A DNA stretch of 49,953 nt, from assembly GCA_030643545.1 (NCBI GenBank), contig DAOWLE010000017.1, positions 1 through 49,953 on the forward strand, given 5' to 3'. Every line of letters starts with the position of its first letter. Position 1 is the first letter of the stretch. A program made the position numbers and the translations under genes. The notes below the pieces were generated by a model. That model had not been told where the DNA came from. It saw only the letters and a program-made list of their open reading frames with translations, and searched no databases. Shown here piece after piece: positions 46,670 through 49,953 of the stretch. This stretch comes from a bacterium. GTDB taxonomy: Bacteria > Patescibacteriota > Minisyncoccia > JAHIHE01 > DAOWLE01.

Positions 46670-48334
46670 TTAAGATTTACCAGTATCACTACCAGTATCA
46701 CTTTTTAATTTCCAATATGCTCTATTATCCCCCTTTGAAATTTTAGGATTTCCGATAAGATTTATTTTTCCATCCTTTTTAAGCTCACTTAAATATTTAT
46801 TTATTGTTGGCTTGGGAATACCTTTTAATGCTTCTATAAAATCTGATATAAATCCTTTTTTATAATGTTTCAAGTGCTCTAAAATTAATCTTTTATTTGT
46901 TTCTTTGTCCAATCCTCTCCTACGCGTATACTCACCTTTTCTATTAATATAATCGTAATATTGTTTTGATAACATATATTTCCCAAATTTTATTTTTTCA
47001 ATCAATCCCAATTCTAAAAGATTTTCCGTAATTTGATTGGCTCTAATTTTTTTATTATCCTTTATAGAATGTAAAATTATTAATTCTTGGTCATTTAATA
47101 TTTTCTGTTTTTTATCAGCAATACGCAAAACATATTTCGCAAATTCTATATCCTTAATGGTGCCATCAAGTTCTAAAATTACATGATATTGATCAGTTTT
47201 ATCATAATTTGGAAGGTTTTTTCCTAAAGAAAGCTGTTTTTCTACCATTAGATTTACGCCACTGCCAAATTGTTCAACAAATTCGCATTTATAAAGAACA
47301 TCAGCAATTAATTTATTTCTTGTTTTGCATTCATCTATAATATTTTCAGCTGTAACTCCTTCTAAAAATCCGCCAGGGCTTTTGATTGTTATTTTTGACT
47401 GAACTTGAAGAACAAAATTAGTTTCCGTAACAGAATAATCACGATGTATTATCGCATTATTAATCGCCTCTCTTATTGTTTCCTCGTTAAACGCTTTTTT
47501 ATCTAAAAGAAGCATTCCGTGAGGAATATGTAAAGTAATATTTCTTGAATTTATTTTCTGCCAAATTTTATCGTAAAAAAGCAAATAGCCAGCCGCGTAT
47601 ATTTCTGTATCTTGATTTCTAATCTCGTTTTCCGTTAATTTATAGCCAAAACGAGTTTCAGCATAAGGCAAAAATTGTTTTACAGATTCTTCTTTTCCTA
47701 ATAAAACAAGAGCGGCTATAGTAATTTTACTATCTTGAATTAATCTTAAATCTGTTAAAAGTTGTTTATCATTTAATTCGCTAATATTTCTCTGAAATCT
47801 CCCTGATTGCTGAAGTAATCTTCTTAATTCTTTTAATGCTTCAATTGATAAATTTTCAAAAGATGCTTCTTTGATAATTTGTGAGGAATAATCAGTCACT
47901 GCTTCGTTGACTATTTTTTTTACTTGATCTGGTGTCATCGATTCTAACCTATCTTTGACACGCATTAAATATTGCCCTTTAAATTGAAGTGGTTCGCCGA
48001 TAGGTCTGGATGGTATATTAATAATCAACGCTCTCTTTTTATCATCAAAATATTCTTCCACCGATACTCTGCGTTTCCAAAAATTAAAAATATCTTTTTC
48101 TAATTTATCGGCATCAGAAAAAGCTTTTGTGCCTATAAATTCTCTGGGTATTTTATCACTAACGCCCAAAACCAATTTCCCGCCTTTTTCATTCGCTAAA
48201 GCAACACAATAACCGCAGACAGAATGTCTTCCACTGTCAAAATTAAAAGATGTTTCAGCCTTTTTAAATTCAATGTGTTCTGTCTCTTTGTTAGCATTTA
48301 ATAAATTTGCAAATTCTTCTTTGGTCATATTCAT
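46670..48334 (-). CDS. AlbA_2 domain / ATP-binding (HATPase_c_4-like) transcriptional regulator
   Basis: ETEHIEFKKAE...ALANEKGGKLVLGVSD; REAINNAIIHRDYS; SPGGFLEGVT; FGSGVNLM; C-terminal winged-helix. Confidence 0.88.
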   Translation of the reverse strand: MNMTKEEFANLLNANKETEHIEFKKAETSFNFDSGRHSVCGYCVALANEKGGKLVLGVSDKIPREFIGTKAFSDADKLEKDIFNFWKRRVSVEEYFDDKKRALIINIPSRPIGEPLQFKGQYLMRVKDRLESMTPDQVKKIVNEAVTDYSSQIIKEASFENLSIEALKELRRLLQQSGRFQRNISELNDKQLLTDLRLIQDSKITIAALVLLGKEESVKQFLPYAETRFGYKLTENEIRNQDTEIYAAGYLLFYDKIWQKINSRNITLHIPHGMLLLDKKAFNEETIREAINNAIIHRDYSVTETNFVLQVQSKITIKSPGGFLEGVTAENIIDECKTRNKLIADVLYKCEFVEQFGSGVNLMVEKQLSLGKNLPNYDKTDQYHVILELDGTIKDIEFAKYVLRIADKKQKILNDQELIILHSIKDNKKIRANQITENLLELGLIEKIKFGKYMLSKQYYDYINRKGEYTRRRGLDKETNKRLILEHLKHYKKGFISDFIEALKGIPKPTINKYLSELKKDGKINLIGNPKISKGDNRAYWKLKSDTGSDTGKS

Positions 48335-48412
48335 TTTAATAATTTAATAATTTTTAAATTAGTTGATGCTTCGTTGTTTATTTTAATTAAATAATAATTT
48401 AAATATTTTTTA

Positions 48413-48540
48413 TTACTTTCCCACAATCCCAATTTCTCCCTTGCTTAAATCGTAAAGTTTATAAACAAGTTGATCAATTTCCCTCTCCAAATTTTCCACA
48501 TCCGCTTTTGGATTTTGTTTTTTAGGATCTAATTTTATCT
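48413..48540 (-). pseudogene. C-terminal remnant of a type II restriction-modification / Eco57I-like methyltransferase
   Basis: Reads QIKLDPKKQNPKADVENLEREIDQLVYKLYDLSKGEIGIVGK*, with a stop immediately upstream. Confidence 0.6.
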
Positions 48541-48569
48541 GTTAATTCCATTATAACAAAAATCGCCAA

Positions 48570-49953
48570 TTATCTTTTTACTAAAAAATCTTTTAAAACC
48601 ATAGTCGCCTTGCAGTCGTCTTCATTATAATCTAAAATTCTTTTTATTATTTTCTCGTCATTAGTTTTAAGATATTCATTGTACCATTGAATTGACAGCG
48701 CGCCCGAAGGGCTTTTATCTCTCCACTTAAAACCCAGATAAACCGCAATATCTTTAATGGAATAACTGGCTAACGGCCAATCAGTATTTTTTAATACTAC
48801 CTTATATAAATCAATCACTTTTGAATTATTAAAAAAACTTTCTAAATCATCTTCAGAAATTATATCAAGATATTGTTTTCTCATTTTTTTATAAGCGGTT
48901 TTTTCGTAAGCAGAATAATAATATACCGCGTAATCATTTTTGGGCAATGTTTTAATATAATCCCAAAACTCCTGCCATGCCTGCTTTTCCGCTTCAGCAG
49001 TATTATTCTTTGCTAAAAAATAAATAAATTTTTCTTTGTTTCCGCGCTTTTCATAAACGCCATGCAAATAAACTAAATTTTGCGTAGGGTCGGCTTCAAT
49101 ATCAAAAAATAATTCAACAGAAACCTTTGGCAGTTCAATGGCTTTATGAATAATCGGCTTTTTTATATTTGAAAGAATGTTTGCCCTAATTTTTTGTTTC
49201 TCCAAAGTTTTTCTGCCAACACCTGCTAAAAACTTTTTATTACTCTCTTTTAATTGCATTGCTTCATCAATATTTACATTGCAAAAATCTTTAACTTTTT
49301 CAACGCCTAAATCCGCAGCTATTACATCTCTTTTGCTTCTTCCTAAATAAAAAATATTTGTTAAGTCATCATTCGCTTTGCACCAATTCTTACAGCTGTT
49401 AAACCAAGGGCATAATTTACAAACCCCTGAATTAGCCGGCGAATTTTGTTTTTTATTATTGATCAAAGCGCCTACTTCTTCTTTTAATTCTTCATAATAT
49501 TCCCACCATGACTGCGGAGCTTTAGATCCAATCCGCTCATCCAATCTATACTCAATCTTATTTTCTTCTATATCAAGAATTAATCCTTTATTCTCTTTGG
49601 CAAAGCCCAGCTGTTTTAATAATTCAACATAAAAGCATAGCTGGGCAGCATAATGCTTTTTGGGCTTGCCTTCATCATTCTCGCTTACGCCTTCATATCC
49701 TCTGCCGGCTTTAATGTCAATCGGAATGTAATAGCCGTCAGGCAATCTTTTCAGCAAATCAGGAATGCCTACTAAATTATCATATTTTAACACGCCCTGA
49801 TAAATTAATTCTTTTTCTGCTTCTATTGCTTTAATAGTGCGTTCAAATCTTTCGTCAAAATCTCCTTTGCTTAAATCAGTAAATTTGCCTATTCTGCTAA
49901 TTACTTTTTCCTCATGCTGTACGCCCCTGTCCCAAAGCAATTGCACAAACGGA
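48570..49953 (-). CDS. TM0106-like RecB-family nuclease with RNase H-like domain (truncated by window end)
   Basis: GIPDLLKR...IPIDIKAGRG...AAQLCFYVELL (PD-(D/E)XK), CKLCPWFNSCKNWC, then FFDIEADPTQNLVYLHG...YNEDDCKAT. Confidence 0.85.
   Translation of the reverse strand, partial: PFVQLLWDRGVQHEEKVISRIGKFTDLSKGDFDERFERTIKAIEAEKELIYQGVLKYDNLVGIPDLLKRLPDGYYIPIDIKAGRGYEGVSENDEGKPKKHYAAQLCFYVELLKQLGFAKENKGLILDIEENKIEYRLDERIGSKAPQSWWEYYEELKEEVGALINNKKQNSPANSGVCKLCPWFNSCKNWCKANDDLTNIFYLGRSKRDVIAADLGVEKVKDFCNVNIDEAMQLKESNKKFLAGVGRKTLEKQKIRANILSNIKKPIIHKAIELPKVSVELFFDIEADPTQNLVYLHGVYEKRGNKEKFIYFLAKNNTAEAEKQAWQEFWDYIKTLPKNDYAVYYYSAYEKTAYKKMRKQYLDIISEDDLESFFNNSKVIDLYKVVLKNTDWPLASYSIKDIAVYLGFKWRDKSPSGALSIQWYNEYLKTNDEKIIKRILDYNEDDCKATMVLKDFLVKR

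Overview
AT-rich bacterial chromosome segment. Gene content and style suggest a Patescibacteria/CPR-type genome; this is an inference, not tested. About 37 credible protein genes were identified: a partial M24-type peptidase, clpB, a DJ-1/PfpI protein, gap, ruvA, dnaJ, a tandem-REC protein, ileS, recO, pth, yraN, pilN/pilM-like genes, an SdpI/DUF1648 protein, an HD protein, a NUDIX protein, a YvcK/CofD-like protein, a GlmU-like protein, a phosphohexomutase, an IMPase, tsaC/sua5, an MFS transporter, uppP, an amino-acid permease, a radical SAM protein, an O-antigen ligase-like protein, two GT4 glycosyltransferases, a DUF4012 protein, a pilin-like protein, a DUF4446 protein, a GIY-YIG protein, an LCP protein, purM, a long purL, an AlbA_2 regulator and a RecB-like nuclease. 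There are three tRNA genes. Most notable observations: (1) an IleRS with a complete, apparently catalytic histidine-phosphatase (RHG) domain inserted between the two CxxC knuckles of its zinc ribbon; (2) a tRNA-Ser(CGA) gene with a ~104-nt variable arm that folds as an extended rod; (3) a ~300-nt stand-alone structured ncRNA candidate at ~471-780 with its own promoter and terminator; (4) families of small palindromic/MITE-like elements that show compensatory stem changes, nest in one another, sit in-frame inside ORFs, and in places appear to supply a -35 box or an RBS; (5) three unrelated 7-nt tandem repeats within ileS; (6) an HD-domain gene bracketed by duplicated 3' ends of the upstream SdpI-like gene; (7) restriction-modification remnants flanking an AlbA_2-domain gene. 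All domain calls come from reading motifs; no searches were run.
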